From assembly GCA_035280425.1 (NCBI GenBank), contig DATEFW010000021.1, forward strand, positions 124,001-188,000: a stretch of 64,000 bases of DNA, in the 5' to 3' direction. Source of the DNA: QHXW01 sp035280425. Lineage in GTDB: Bacteria > Acidobacteriota > Terriglobia > Bryobacterales > Bryobacteraceae. Every line of letters begins with the position of its first letter. Positions within the stretch are counted from its first letter, which is position 1. The notes beneath the pieces are model-generated. The model had not been told where the DNA came from. It searched no databases and was given only the letters and a program-made list of their open reading frames with translations. This document shows, one piece after another, positions 44,296-52,069 of this stretch. Both the position numbers and the translations under genes were made by a program.

Positions 44296-46122
44296 ATGCT
44301 GATCCCCAGGACGCTGGCTGCTCTCTGTATTCTCTCCGGTGCACTCGAGGCGCAGGACGGCGCCGCGCTTTATCGCAAGTATTGCGCGGGCTGCCACGAT
44401 TCGGGAGCCTCGCGCGTGCCCAGCCATGAAGCGCTGAGGCGTCTCTCGCCGGAGCGGATTCTGGTTGCGCTCGAAAGCGGCAGCATGATGATGATGGGCG
44501 CGCGAAGAACGGCGCCCGAGCGGCGCGCGATTGCGGGCTATCTGGCGGCGCAGCCGTTCGGAAGCGTGAGGATGGATGCTCCGCCGCGATCGGCGTTCTG
44601 CCGGATAACGGGCGATGGCGCGATTGATCCGGCGGATGGGCCGCGCTGGAACGGCTGGGGAGTCGATTTAGCGAACCGGCGTTTTCAGCCGGCGGAGATG
44701 GCGGGCATGAAGGCGGCGGATGTGCCGCGGCTCAAGTTGCGCTGGGCGTTCGGGTTCCCAGGCGACATTGTGGCGTACGCGCAGCCGGCGGTCGAAGGCG
44801 GGCAACTCTATGTAGGCAGCGCGGGCGGGCGCGTTTATTCGCTCGATGCGCGGAGTGGATGCATCCGGTGGATTTATGAAGCCGAAGCGCCGGTGAGGAC
44901 GGCAATCAGCATCGGAGAGGCCGGTGCACGGCACGCGGTTTATTTCGGGGATCTGCACGCCAACGTCTACGCCGTGAATGCGGCGAATGGTGAGCTTCTA
45001 TGGAAAACGCGCGTGGAAGAGCATTCGGAAGCGCGCATTACAGGAGCGCCGGCGCTGGCGGACGGGCGGCTGTACGTTCCGGTGGCATCGTTCGAGGAAG
45101 TGAGCGCGGCGGATCCCGGTTACGAGTGCTGCCGGTTTCGCGGGAGTGTGGCGGCGCTCGATCGGGCGAGCGGAAAAATCGTCTGGAAGACCTACATGAT
45201 CGATGAAGCGCCGCACGCCACGCGAAAAAACAGAGCCGGGACGCAGCTCTGGGGGCCATCGGGAGCGGCGGTGTGGAGCGCGCCGACCATCGATTTGAAG
45301 CGACGCGTAATTTATGCGGCGACGGGCGACAGTTACTCCGATCCGGCGGCGGCGACCACCGATGCGATTCTGGCGCTCGACATGGACAGCGGAAAATTGC
45401 TCTGGTCGCGCCAGTTCACCAAGGGTGATGCGTTCAACCTGGCGTGCCCGAGTCCGGATAAAAGCAATTGTCCGGAAGCCAACGGGCCGGATTTCGATTT
45501 CGGTTCTTCGCCGATTCTGGTGGAACTGGCCGGTGGGAAGCGCCTGCTGGTGGCGGGCCAGAAATCGGCGGTGGTTTACGGGCTCGATCCGGATCGTGGC
45601 GGGAAACTTGTCTGGCAGACGCGTGTGGGGCGCGGCGGAACGCTGGGCGGCATTCAGTGGGGGCCTGCGGCGGACCTTGACAAAGTTTATGTAGCGCTTT
45701 CGGACATCGTGCGGCAGGTGACTCCGGCGGGGCTGGTGCTCGATCCCAAAGCGGGCGGAGGGCTGTTCGCGCTTGGACTCACGAACGGGGAGATCGAGTG
45801 GCGGGCCGCGCCGCCGGAATGCGGCGAGAGGCGTCCGTGCAGCCCGGCACAATCCGCGGCGGTCACCGTGATTCCCGGCGTGGTGTTTTCCGGATCGAGC
45901 GACGGCCACTTGCGCGCGTACTCGACAGGCGACGGAAAAATCATCTGGGACTGCGACACGGCGCGCGAGTTCCGTACCGTGAATGGCGCGGAGGCGCGCG
46001 GCGGTTCGATCGACGGGCCTGGGCCGGTGATCGCGGGCGGCATGCTCTATGTGAACTCGGGCTACGGCGCGATGGGCGGCATTCCGGGGAATGTGCTGCT
46101 GGCGTTTGGGGCGGGGAAGTAG
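44296..46122 (+). CDS. cytochrome c / PQQ beta-propeller dehydrogenase (PVA-dehydrogenase-like)
   Basis: 608 residues. Signal peptide (1-19, ending GALEA), then an N-terminal cytochrome c domain with C30-A-G-C33-H34 and a methionine-rich MMMMG stretch that could hold the sixth ligand. An eight-bladed PQQ-type propeller follows (about 115-605) with repeats such as GGRVYSLDARSGCIRWIYEA, NVYAVNAANGELLWKTRV and ILALDMDSGKLLW. This order (haem first, propeller second) is that of polyvinyl-alcohol dehydrogenase rather than of the usual quinohaemoprotein alcohol dehydrogenases, where haem is last. It should oxidise an alcohol in the periplasm; substrate unproved. Confidence 0.88.
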   Translation: MLIPRTLAALCILSGALEAQDGAALYRKYCAGCHDSGASRVPSHEALRRLSPERILVALESGSMMMMGARRTAPERRAIAGYLAAQPFGSVRMDAPPRSAFCRITGDGAIDPADGPRWNGWGVDLANRRFQPAEMAGMKAADVPRLKLRWAFGFPGDIVAYAQPAVEGGQLYVGSAGGRVYSLDARSGCIRWIYEAEAPVRTAISIGEAGARHAVYFGDLHANVYAVNAANGELLWKTRVEEHSEARITGAPALADGRLYVPVASFEEVSAADPGYECCRFRGSVAALDRASGKIVWKTYMIDEAPHATRKNRAGTQLWGPSGAAVWSAPTIDLKRRVIYAATGDSYSDPAAATTDAILALDMDSGKLLWSRQFTKGDAFNLACPSPDKSNCPEANGPDFDFGSSPILVELAGGKRLLVAGQKSAVVYGLDPDRGGKLVWQTRVGRGGTLGGIQWGPAADLDKVYVALSDIVRQVTPAGLVLDPKAGGGLFALGLTNGEIEWRAAPPECGERRPCSPAQSAAVTVIPGVVFSGSSDGHLRAYSTGDGKIIWDCDTAREFRTVNGAEARGGSIDGPGPVIAGGMLYVNSGYGAMGGIPGNVLLAFGAGK

Positions 46123-46134
46123 CCGCGGACTATT

Positions 46135-46506
46135 TCAGGCAATGGCCGGCAACGGCTCGGAGCCCATACGGAGCACGTTGCCGTCAGGATCCTCGACCTG
46201 CATCTCGAGAGCCCAGAGGAAATTCGTGGGCGGAAGGCGGATGGGCACGCCGCGCGCCCGATACTCCTCGTGAAGCTGCGCAGCGTCTTCGATACCGATC
46301 CAGGCCCATGCCGCGCCGCGCCCCTGATCGCTGCGGCAGAGATAGATGGCGGCGCGATCGCGCGTCACGCAGGTGAAGTCGTTGTTGCCCCAGGGGGCAT
46401 TGGTGAAGCCGAGTCCGTCCACATAGAAGCGGAGGCTGGCCTCCATGTTTTCGACGCGCAGAATGGGAGCGCTGTTTTCGAAATGGACGGGAGGGGTGTC
46501 GGGCAT
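46135..46506 (-). CDS. VOC family protein (glyoxalase/bleomycin-resistance fold)
   Basis: 123 residues: two beta-alpha-beta-beta-beta halves. ILRVENMEASLRFYVDGLGF opens the first; YLCRSDQGRGAAWAW ends it with a conserved aromatic; IRLPPTNFLWALEMQVEDPD then GNVLRMGSEP is the second half with the metal-site Glu (ALEMQVEDPDGN). Members bind metals or small molecules, and some confer drug resistance or isomerise sugars; none can be chosen here. Confidence 0.88.
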   Translation of the reverse strand: MPDTPPVHFENSAPILRVENMEASLRFYVDGLGFTNAPWGNNDFTCVTRDRAAIYLCRSDQGRGAAWAWIGIEDAAQLHEEYRARGVPIRLPPTNFLWALEMQVEDPDGNVLRMGSEPLPAIA

Positions 46507-46518
46507 GTGGTGTCCTTT

Positions 46519-46905
46519 TTAATCGGCCACACTGAACTGCAAGTACGGCCGCGAGATTTTGAGTATGATATCGCGGCTGTCTTCGACCAGCGTCACGCGT
46601 CCGGTGCCGTCGTTCGCGGGCCGGCCAACGGCCTGGAACTGGACATCGACTTTGAAGTACGGACAGTCTCGACTGACGTAGGTGCGCCGTAATGCCGTGG
46701 AAATCCCACCTTCCGTTGTGAAAACCTCGAGGAGAGCCGCCCGGGTCATGCCGGGCTTGATGGTCTGCATTAGCTTCAGTGTTTGAGCCACCCAAGCTAT
46801 GTTGTCGCGAGTAGATTGTTGCGGAGTTGACTGGGCCCGACTGTTTAGTGCACCACCGATTGCACCGCCTGCGATTAAAGCCAGTACGAGAAGCCGCCGG
46901 ATCAT
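46519..46905 (-). CDS. small secreted protein, unknown
   Basis: 128 residues. The leader RRLLVLALIAGGAIGGALNS ending SRAQ is a signal peptide. The body has LKLMQTIKPGMTRAALLEVF, a short module often seen in secreted SmpA/OmlA-like folds (a helix followed by beta strands), then RTYVSRDCPYFKVDVQFQAV. Resemblance to BamE-like lipoprotein folds is only suggestive; there is no lipobox. It starts 30 bases before the first 23-bp repeat. Confidence 0.7.
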   Translation of the reverse strand: MIRRLLVLALIAGGAIGGALNSRAQSTPQQSTRDNIAWVAQTLKLMQTIKPGMTRAALLEVFTTEGGISTALRRTYVSRDCPYFKVDVQFQAVGRPANDGTGRVTLVEDSRDIILKISRPYLQFSVAD

Positions 46906-46934
46906 GATCTATTTTCCTGCAGGCTGCGAGCCTT

Positions 46935-46957
46935 TCAATTCGCCGGCTTCAGCCCTT
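46935..46957. repeat. 23-bp direct repeat, left copy (detached)
   Basis: Exact copy of 47946-47968, 1011 bases apart, in the same orientation. The right copy is the 3' end of the NHL-repeat gene (its last codons, reading GLKPAN, and the stop). The left copy has no gene around it. An orphan 3' end at the far side of an inserted segment is the usual trace of integration at the end of a gene. Confidence 0.85.
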
Positions 46958-47013
46958 ACGTGGCGCGGAGTAGTTGAGAGGATTTCGTAGCCAGAGTACA
47001 CTCATCCATCTCG

Positions 47014-47328
47014 ATGGTTGAATGGGACGACTTCGCATACGACGAGCCAGACGGGGGCTCGGAGCCGGACAAATATGCAGTTGCAGCCCGAGAGAAGCTG
47101 CGAGAGTTCTTTCAGGAAAATGACGCATCCGTGTACTTCGCTAACCAACTGGCAGTTCAGCACGAACAAGAGTACTTTCACTGGATTACCCATCGAGCGA
47201 TCGCCGAACTTGTTGGCGAAGGGCTCGTCAAGACCGAAAGCCGGAAGCTAGCGACGGGCGCCGAAATCAAGCTGCTCTGGAATAAGCGGCATAGGTACTA
47301 TCGGCGGGGATGCGAAACGGATTGTTGA
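47014..47328 (+). CDS. N-terminal half of a frameshifted restriction-endonuclease-like gene
   Basis: 104 residues. A helical region with FFQENDASVYFANQLAVQHE and ITHRAIAELVGEGLVKTES looks like a winged-helix domain. The frame ends NKRHRYYRRGCETDC. Dropping one G from the run at 47306-47309 changes the end to YYRRDAKRIVDLVNQYA and joins it without a break to the next frame. I therefore treat this and 47333-47827 as one gene of about 270 codons split by a single extra base. GC content is lower than the flanks. Confidence 0.7.
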   Translation: MVEWDDFAYDEPDGGSEPDKYAVAAREKLREFFQENDASVYFANQLAVQHEQEYFHWITHRAIAELVGEGLVKTESRKLATGAEIKLLWNKRHRYYRRGCETDC

Positions 47329-47332
47329 TCTG

Positions 47333-47827
47333 GTGAATCAGTATGCAAGCCCGAGCATGTGCGAAGCGATTGGCCACCATGGAGAACAGATGATCTTGGG
47401 TGGATTTGCGCGGCGCCAGTTTGTCATGCGCGGACAGAACACGCGGAAGTTCGGTGAGAGGGAGTGGACGGAAAGCAAACAGAACCTAGATTTCATTTTT
47501 GAGCGAGATGGGGTTGCGTACGGAGTTGAAGTGAAGAACACGCTTTCCTATATGGATGAGCGGGAGTTCGATGCCAAGGTTAGACTATGCGAAGAGATTG
47601 GTGTTCTTCCGGTATTTGCTGCTCGAATGTTGCCAAAGACCTGGATGCATAAGCTGATCAAGCGAGGTGGGTACGGGATGATTCTGAAGTATCAGCTGTA
47701 TCCTTGGACACACGTCGAGCTTGCAAGACGCGTGGCTCGGGAGCTAGGGCTACCGGTCGATGCGCCAAAGTCCCTTGAGGAGGGAACGATGGACCGGTTC
47801 ATTCGATGGCACGAGAAGAATGTGTGA
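47333..47827 (+). CDS. PD-(D/E)XK-like nuclease domain, C-terminal half of the frameshifted gene
   Basis: 164 residues. LDFIFERDGVAYGVEVKNTL has the pattern of a PD-(D/E)XK nuclease core (Asp, then a hairpin, then E-V-K), followed by FDAKVRLCEEIGVLPVFAAR and MILKYQLYPWTHVELARRV. A nuclease domain of a restriction or related DNA-processing protein is likely. GTG 47333 is available as a start but the conserved reading continues upstream in this frame to about 47306, so the GTG is probably not the natural one. It lies wholly between the 23-bp repeats. Confidence 0.7.
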   Translation: MNQYASPSMCEAIGHHGEQMILGGFARRQFVMRGQNTRKFGEREWTESKQNLDFIFERDGVAYGVEVKNTLSYMDEREFDAKVRLCEEIGVLPVFAARMLPKTWMHKLIKRGGYGMILKYQLYPWTHVELARRVARELGLPVDAPKSLEEGTMDRFIRWHEKNV

Positions 47828-47945
47828 ATTTCGAGCAAAATTCACCCGAAGCATGCGGAGCGAGCCCTGTAGTCAATGACTTAGCGTGTACCTCCATGAA
47901 TACGTTGTGTCTGCCTCGTTGGTTGTCTGGACCGGTCATGGGAGG

Positions 47946-47968
47946 TCAATTCGCCGGCTTCAGCCCTT
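47946..47968. repeat. 23-bp direct repeat, right copy (3' end of NHL gene)
   Basis: Same 23 bases as 46935-46957. It includes the stop codon (read on the minus strand) and the last six codons of the NHL-repeat protein, so this copy is functional coding sequence and the left one the duplicate. Confidence 0.85.
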
Positions 47969-48929
47969 CGGTCTCGCCCAAGCCCTGATTGAGCCAGCCG
48001 GGGTACCAGCGGAAGACGTTGCCGGTGAGGCTGCCGATGAAAATTTCACCGGCCGGGGTGACGTGGATCCAGTGGCCGGGGCTTTCCATGGCGCCCAGAA
48101 TCTTCCCTGTCGCGAGGTCGATGTGCATGATGCGGCCGGCTAGCGTGTCATAGGTGATGTTCTCGATGTTGTCGCGGTGGGTGATGATCCACATCTGGTC
48201 CTGGGGCGTGATGAAGATGTTCTGCGTGGCGCCCAGGTGCGTCCACTGGCGCAGGAATTTCCCGTTGGGATCGAAGATCTGGATGCGGTTGTTCTCGCGG
48301 TCGCTCACGTAGACGGTGCCCTTCGAGTCCACCGCGACCGAATGCGGCGTGTTGAACTCGCCGGGCCCGGCGCCGCGCTTGCCCCAATCGAGCAGATATT
48401 TTCCATCGCGCGAAAATTTCACCACGCGCGAGTTTCCGTAGCCGTCGGAAACATAGAAATCGCCGGAAGGCGCGAAGGCGATGTCGGTGGGACGGTTAAA
48501 AGTCTGGCTGTCGGTCCCGGCTTTGCCCTTGATGCCCCAGCTTCGCAGCAACTGGCCTTCGTTGGTGAACTCCATGACCTGGTGATCGCCGTTATCGGTG
48601 ACCCAGACGTGATCCTGCTTGTCGATGCGCATGCCGTGCGGATTGCCGAACAGGCCGCGGCCCCAGGAGCGCAGGAATTTTCCTTTGCTGTCGAAGATCA
48701 CAACCGGGTCGGCGTGCGGGCCGCGATGAAAAACGTACACGTTCCCCGCCGAATCGGTGGAGACGGCGGAAACGCGGCCGAACTTCCAGCCCGCGGGCAT
48801 GGTGTCGGGCTCTTCGCCGAAACGGATATTTACGCGGTATTTGAGCAGGCCGCCTTCGTGCGGGTACCAACCCTGCTCGGCGGCGGTAGCGGCGAGTGAC
48901 ATGAGTGTGAGCGCCAGAACCTTTCTCAT
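47946..48929 (-). CDS. secreted NHL-repeat (six-bladed beta-propeller) protein
   Basis: 327 residues from ATG 48929, preceded by GGAGG. Signal peptide MRKVLALTLMSLAATA. The body consists of NHL repeats: NVYVFHRGPHADPVVIFDSK, HGMRIDKQDHVWVTDNGDHQ, FYVSDGYGNSRVVKFSRDGK and VYVSDRENNRIQIFDPNGKF, about one per 50 residues. The order and the HGM/DGYGN loops resemble peptidyl-alpha-hydroxyglycine amidating lyase-like propellers, but activity is unproved. Many such genes occur in Bryobacterales. Its last 23 bases are duplicated at 46935. Confidence 0.85.
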   Translation of the reverse strand: MRKVLALTLMSLAATAAEQGWYPHEGGLLKYRVNIRFGEEPDTMPAGWKFGRVSAVSTDSAGNVYVFHRGPHADPVVIFDSKGKFLRSWGRGLFGNPHGMRIDKQDHVWVTDNGDHQVMEFTNEGQLLRSWGIKGKAGTDSQTFNRPTDIAFAPSGDFYVSDGYGNSRVVKFSRDGKYLLDWGKRGAGPGEFNTPHSVAVDSKGTVYVSDRENNRIQIFDPNGKFLRQWTHLGATQNIFITPQDQMWIITHRDNIENITYDTLAGRIMHIDLATGKILGAMESPGHWIHVTPAGEIFIGSLTGNVFRWYPGWLNQGLGETEGLKPAN

Positions 48930-49028
48930 GATAAGCCTCCGGAAACGGAGTCGACTTGGGCCGAAAGAGCCAAAAATCGCGATCAACCGGTTCTATCGGC
49001 TTTGAGTCCCCTGTTATTCTATTCGAAT

Positions 49029-49865
49029 GTGAAGGCCTTTCTGGTAATCGGTTCCCTCAGTTGGATGGTTATGGCAGCTCCCATTCAGGTTCACGGACAT
49101 CGCGGCGCGCGCGCCATGCGCCCGGAAAATACGATGCCGGCGTTCGAGTACGCCGTCGACGCCGGCGTGGACGCAATCGAGATGGACGTGGCGGTCACCA
49201 AAGACGATGTGCCGGTGATCTCCCACGACCCTACGCTCAACACCGATATCTGCCGCAGCATGACGGCCAGCAACGTGATCCGCAAGCTGACGTTCGCAGA
49301 GCTGCGCACGTGGGATTGCGGATCGCTCATCAACCCGCAATTTCCAAAGCAGACGCCCGCGCCGGGCACGCGCATTCCGTCGCTCGAGGAGGTGCTCGAT
49401 CTCGCACGCCGCGGCAATTTCCTGTTCAACATCGAAATCAAGATTTTCAAAGAGCAGCCGCAATATACCCCCACGCCCGAGCGATTCGCGGAGCTGGTGC
49501 TGCGGGAGATCGACCGTCACAGCTTGCGGGCGCGCGTGATTGTGCAGTCCTTCGATTTCCGCGTACTGCACGCAATGAAGAAGCTGGCGCCGGACGTGCG
49601 GCTCGCAGCGCTCGATGAAGACGAAAAGCTCGGCGATTTTGTGACGGTGGCGCGCAGCGCGGGAGCGCAGATCATCGCGCCGGAAGCGAAGATGGTGACG
49701 CCGGCGCGGGTGGCGGCCGCGCACCAGGCCGGCTTGCAGGTGATCCCCTGGACGGCCAACACGCCCGCGGAATGGGACGCGCTGATCGCGGCGGGTGTGG
49801 ACGGGATTATCAGCGACGACCCGGCGGCGTTGATGGCGCACTTAAAAAAGCGAAAATTACGCTAG
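49029..49865 (+). CDS. secreted glycerophosphodiester phosphodiesterase
   Basis: 278 residues from GTG 49029; TTG 49002 would add nine. The leader MKAFLVIGSLSWMVMAA suggests export. The catalytic signature HGHRGARAMRPENT (H22 region) is followed by IEMDVAVTKDDVPVISHDPT with the metal-binding Glu/Asp and second His; FLFNIEIK holds the later Glu. It hydrolyses glycerophosphodiesters to glycerol 3-phosphate and an alcohol. Not obviously linked to neighbours. Confidence 0.9.
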   Translation: MKAFLVIGSLSWMVMAAPIQVHGHRGARAMRPENTMPAFEYAVDAGVDAIEMDVAVTKDDVPVISHDPTLNTDICRSMTASNVIRKLTFAELRTWDCGSLINPQFPKQTPAPGTRIPSLEEVLDLARRGNFLFNIEIKIFKEQPQYTPTPERFAELVLREIDRHSLRARVIVQSFDFRVLHAMKKLAPDVRLAALDEDEKLGDFVTVARSAGAQIIAPEAKMVTPARVAAAHQAGLQVIPWTANTPAEWDALIAAGVDGIISDDPAALMAHLKKRKLR

Positions 49866-49910
49866 AAATCGGGTTGCGGAGGCCGATAAGGCAGTTAAGG
49901 AGCAGAAGCT

Positions 49911-50147
49911 ATGGTCGGTTTCGACGCCCCGCTGGAGGGGGTGGCGCGTGCGGAGCAGAGCTTTGACCAGGCGGCCGGGAAAATTGCCCAGCCGCTCTCG
50001 ATTGACCCGCAGAATCAACAGGATATGGTTTCTCTTAGCGAGGAAATGGTGGCGCTGATGGAGGCCCGCAACAGCTACGAAGCCAACCTCCGCTCGCTCA
50101 GTACCGTCGACCAGATGCAGAAAAAGCTGATCGACATCCTGGGTTAA
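49911..50147 (+). CDS. orphan protein like the C-terminal domain of flagellar rod/hook proteins
   Basis: 78 residues. AAGGAG precedes the ATG. The C-terminal 40 residues (SLSEEMVALMEARNSYEANL, then RSLSTVDQMQKKLIDIL) fit the Flg_bbr_C helix found at the end of FlgB/C/G/E proteins. The N-terminal half, with VARAEQSFDQAAGKIAQPLS, is not a normal rod domain. No other flagellar gene is in the window. It may be a stand-alone coiled-coil adaptor, or a remnant. Confidence 0.6.
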   Translation: MVGFDAPLEGVARAEQSFDQAAGKIAQPLSIDPQNQQDMVSLSEEMVALMEARNSYEANLRSLSTVDQMQKKLIDILG

Positions 50148-50155
50148 CTTTCGGG

Positions 50156-50674
50156 TTACGGCGTTTTCTCGGTGTGCGCCGCGGCTTTCAGATGCTTGTA
50201 GTACCCCAGGTCTTCTCCTGTCAGCATCTTGGTTGCGAAAATAATCTGGCCGGTGTGCTGCGAGAAATGCTCGACCACGTGGAAAATCGCTTCGAGGATG
50301 GTCACATCGTATTTCTGAATCGTGACGTGCTCGGTGAGGCGCTGTGCCGTGACCTTGCCGAGGACGGCCTGCGCTTCCCGCACGGTGGAACCGAGCCGTT
50401 CGAGTAATTCGGAGGGCGCAACGCCGCCGCGAGCTGCGAATTCGGCGTCGCGATTGCGCGCATCCGGGGCGCCGCCGACGCCGGAAATAATCCACTGCCG
50501 CACGTTGCCGGTCAGATGGAGCACGAGATTGCCGATGGCGTTCTCGTTCTCATTTCCGCGCGCCCAGATCTCCTCGGTTGACAACTTGCCTACGCAGTCG
50601 CGGATGCGCGAGAGCAACTGCTCGAGATCTCTGGCCGAACAATCCAAAAATACGCGGTCGATGGTTGCGGGCAT
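50156..50674 (-). CDS. DinB family protein
   Basis: 172 residues from ATG 50674 (MPATIDRVFLDCSARDLEQ). Four-helix bundle with the three metal histidines of the DinB/YfiT fold: LVLHLTGNVRQW, then VVEHFSQHTGQIIFATKML. Members include bacillithiol or mycothiol transferases and other metal enzymes. It starts 2 bases after the E2 stop, so is co-transcribed with the 2-oxoacid dehydrogenase genes. Confidence 0.85.
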   Translation of the reverse strand: MPATIDRVFLDCSARDLEQLLSRIRDCVGKLSTEEIWARGNENENAIGNLVLHLTGNVRQWIISGVGGAPDARNRDAEFAARGGVAPSELLERLGSTVREAQAVLGKVTAQRLTEHVTIQKYDVTILEAIFHVVEHFSQHTGQIIFATKMLTGEDLGYYKHLKAAAHTEKTP

Positions 50675-50676
50675 AG

Positions 50677-52050
50677 CTACAGCACCTCCTCGGACCAGCT
50701 CTCCAATACCGATTTCACTTTTCCGGTGAACTGATCGGCCAGCGCGCCGTCGATCAGGCGGTGGTCGAAGGTGAGCGAGAGATAACAAATAGAGCGGATG
50801 GCGATGGCATCGTCAATCACGACGGGAGTTTTTTTGACTACGCCCACGCCGAGTATGGCGACCTGCGGCTGGTTGATAACGGGCGTGCCGGTGACGCTGC
50901 CGAAGCTGCCGAAATTGGTGATGGAAAATGTTCCGCCCTGCACTTCGTCGGGCTTGAGCTGACGGGCGCGGGCACGCGCCGCCAGATCGGCGATGGCTCG
51001 TTGCAGGCCGAGCACGTTCTTTTCGTCGGCATTGCGGATTACGGGAACGATCAAGCCGTTCTCGAGCGCCACCGCGATCCCGATATTGATTTCGTTGTGA
51101 TAAATGATGTTCGTGCCTTCGATCGAGGCGTTGACCAGCGGATACGTTCTCAGCGCTTCGACTGCCGCGCGGGTAACGAACGGCAGGTATGTCAGCGCGA
51201 TGCCATAGCGCGCCTGAAAATCTTCTTTGTTGCGCTCGCGCAATTTCGCCACCTTACTCATATCCACTTTGTGGAAAGTCGTGACGTGCGCCGAAGTGCG
51301 CTTGCTGAGGATCATGTGCTCGGCGATCTTCTGCCGCATGGTGCTCATGGGCTCAATGCGCGCCCGGGCCTGGGCCGGAGTCGAAGGCAGAGGCGCAAAC
51401 GGCTGCGCGGGAGGCGCCTGAACGGGCTGCTGCTGACTCGGCTGGGCAGCCGGAGACGAGGGCGCGGGCGCCGACGCACGCGCCGCGGGCTGAGCGCCGG
51501 CCTGCTGCCCGGCCAGATAAGTTTCGACATCCTGCTTGGTGATGCGCCCGCCTGCGCCCGTTCCTTTCACGCGGCTCAGGTCGATGTTGTGCTCGCGCGC
51601 CATCCGCCGCACCAGGGGAGAAAGCGGGCCTGCCTCCGCTTGCGGCGCTGGCGGCTCGGGTTCCGCGGGCGGCGGTGCGGCCTGCTGTTTTTGCGTTGGC
51701 GGCGGGGCGGGACGCTGAGCGGCAGGAGATTTTGGGGCGGCCGGTTGCGCAGCAGGCGCCGGCGGCGGAGGCGCTGCCTGTTTCGCAGCAGCCTGCGGGC
51801 GCGCGCCGTTGCCGCCCGCCTCGTCGATCCGCGCCACGACCGTGTTGATCCCCACGGTCTTGCCTTCCTCGACCAAAACTTCGGACAGCGTTCCACCGGC
51901 CGGCGAGGGAATTTCCGTATCCACCTTATCGGTCGAAATCTCGAACAGCGGCTCATCGCGCTCCACGTGATCGCCGGGCTTCTTGAGCCATTTGGTCAGC
52001 GTGCCTTCCACGATGCTCTCGCCCATCTGGGGCATCACAACATCAGTCAT
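50677..52050 (-). CDS. 2-oxoacid dehydrogenase dihydrolipoyl acyltransferase (E2)
   Basis: 457 residues. Lipoyl domain (1-80) with lipoyl-lysine K42 in EISTDKVDTEIPSPAGG; long Ala/Pro linker; peripheral-subunit-binding domain (about 143-180, LSPLVRRMAREHNIDLSRVK and GTGAGGRITKQDV); catalytic domain (about 225-457) with SKRTSAHVTTFHKVDMSKV and the active-site LTFDHRLIDGALADQF. Could serve pyruvate, 2-oxoglutarate or branched-chain complexes; E1 is not in the window and the choice is open. lipB and lpdA lie upstream and supply the cofactor and E3. Confidence 0.92.
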   Translation of the reverse strand: MTDVVMPQMGESIVEGTLTKWLKKPGDHVERDEPLFEISTDKVDTEIPSPAGGTLSEVLVEEGKTVGINTVVARIDEAGGNGARPQAAAKQAAPPPPAPAAQPAAPKSPAAQRPAPPPTQKQQAAPPPAEPEPPAPQAEAGPLSPLVRRMAREHNIDLSRVKGTGAGGRITKQDVETYLAGQQAGAQPAARASAPAPSSPAAQPSQQQPVQAPPAQPFAPLPSTPAQARARIEPMSTMRQKIAEHMILSKRTSAHVTTFHKVDMSKVAKLRERNKEDFQARYGIALTYLPFVTRAAVEALRTYPLVNASIEGTNIIYHNEINIGIAVALENGLIVPVIRNADEKNVLGLQRAIADLAARARARQLKPDEVQGGTFSITNFGSFGSVTGTPVINQPQVAILGVGVVKKTPVVIDDAIAIRSICYLSLTFDHRLIDGALADQFTGKVKSVLESWSEEVL

Positions 52051-52069
52051 AGATGAGTTCTCTCCGGTT

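Noticed and set aside
43801..44427. Upstream extension of the cmk frame
   Set aside because: The extension to 44427 is antisense to the zinicin peptidase and PQQ genes; the family start MGIVIAIDGPAGAGKS is at 43800.
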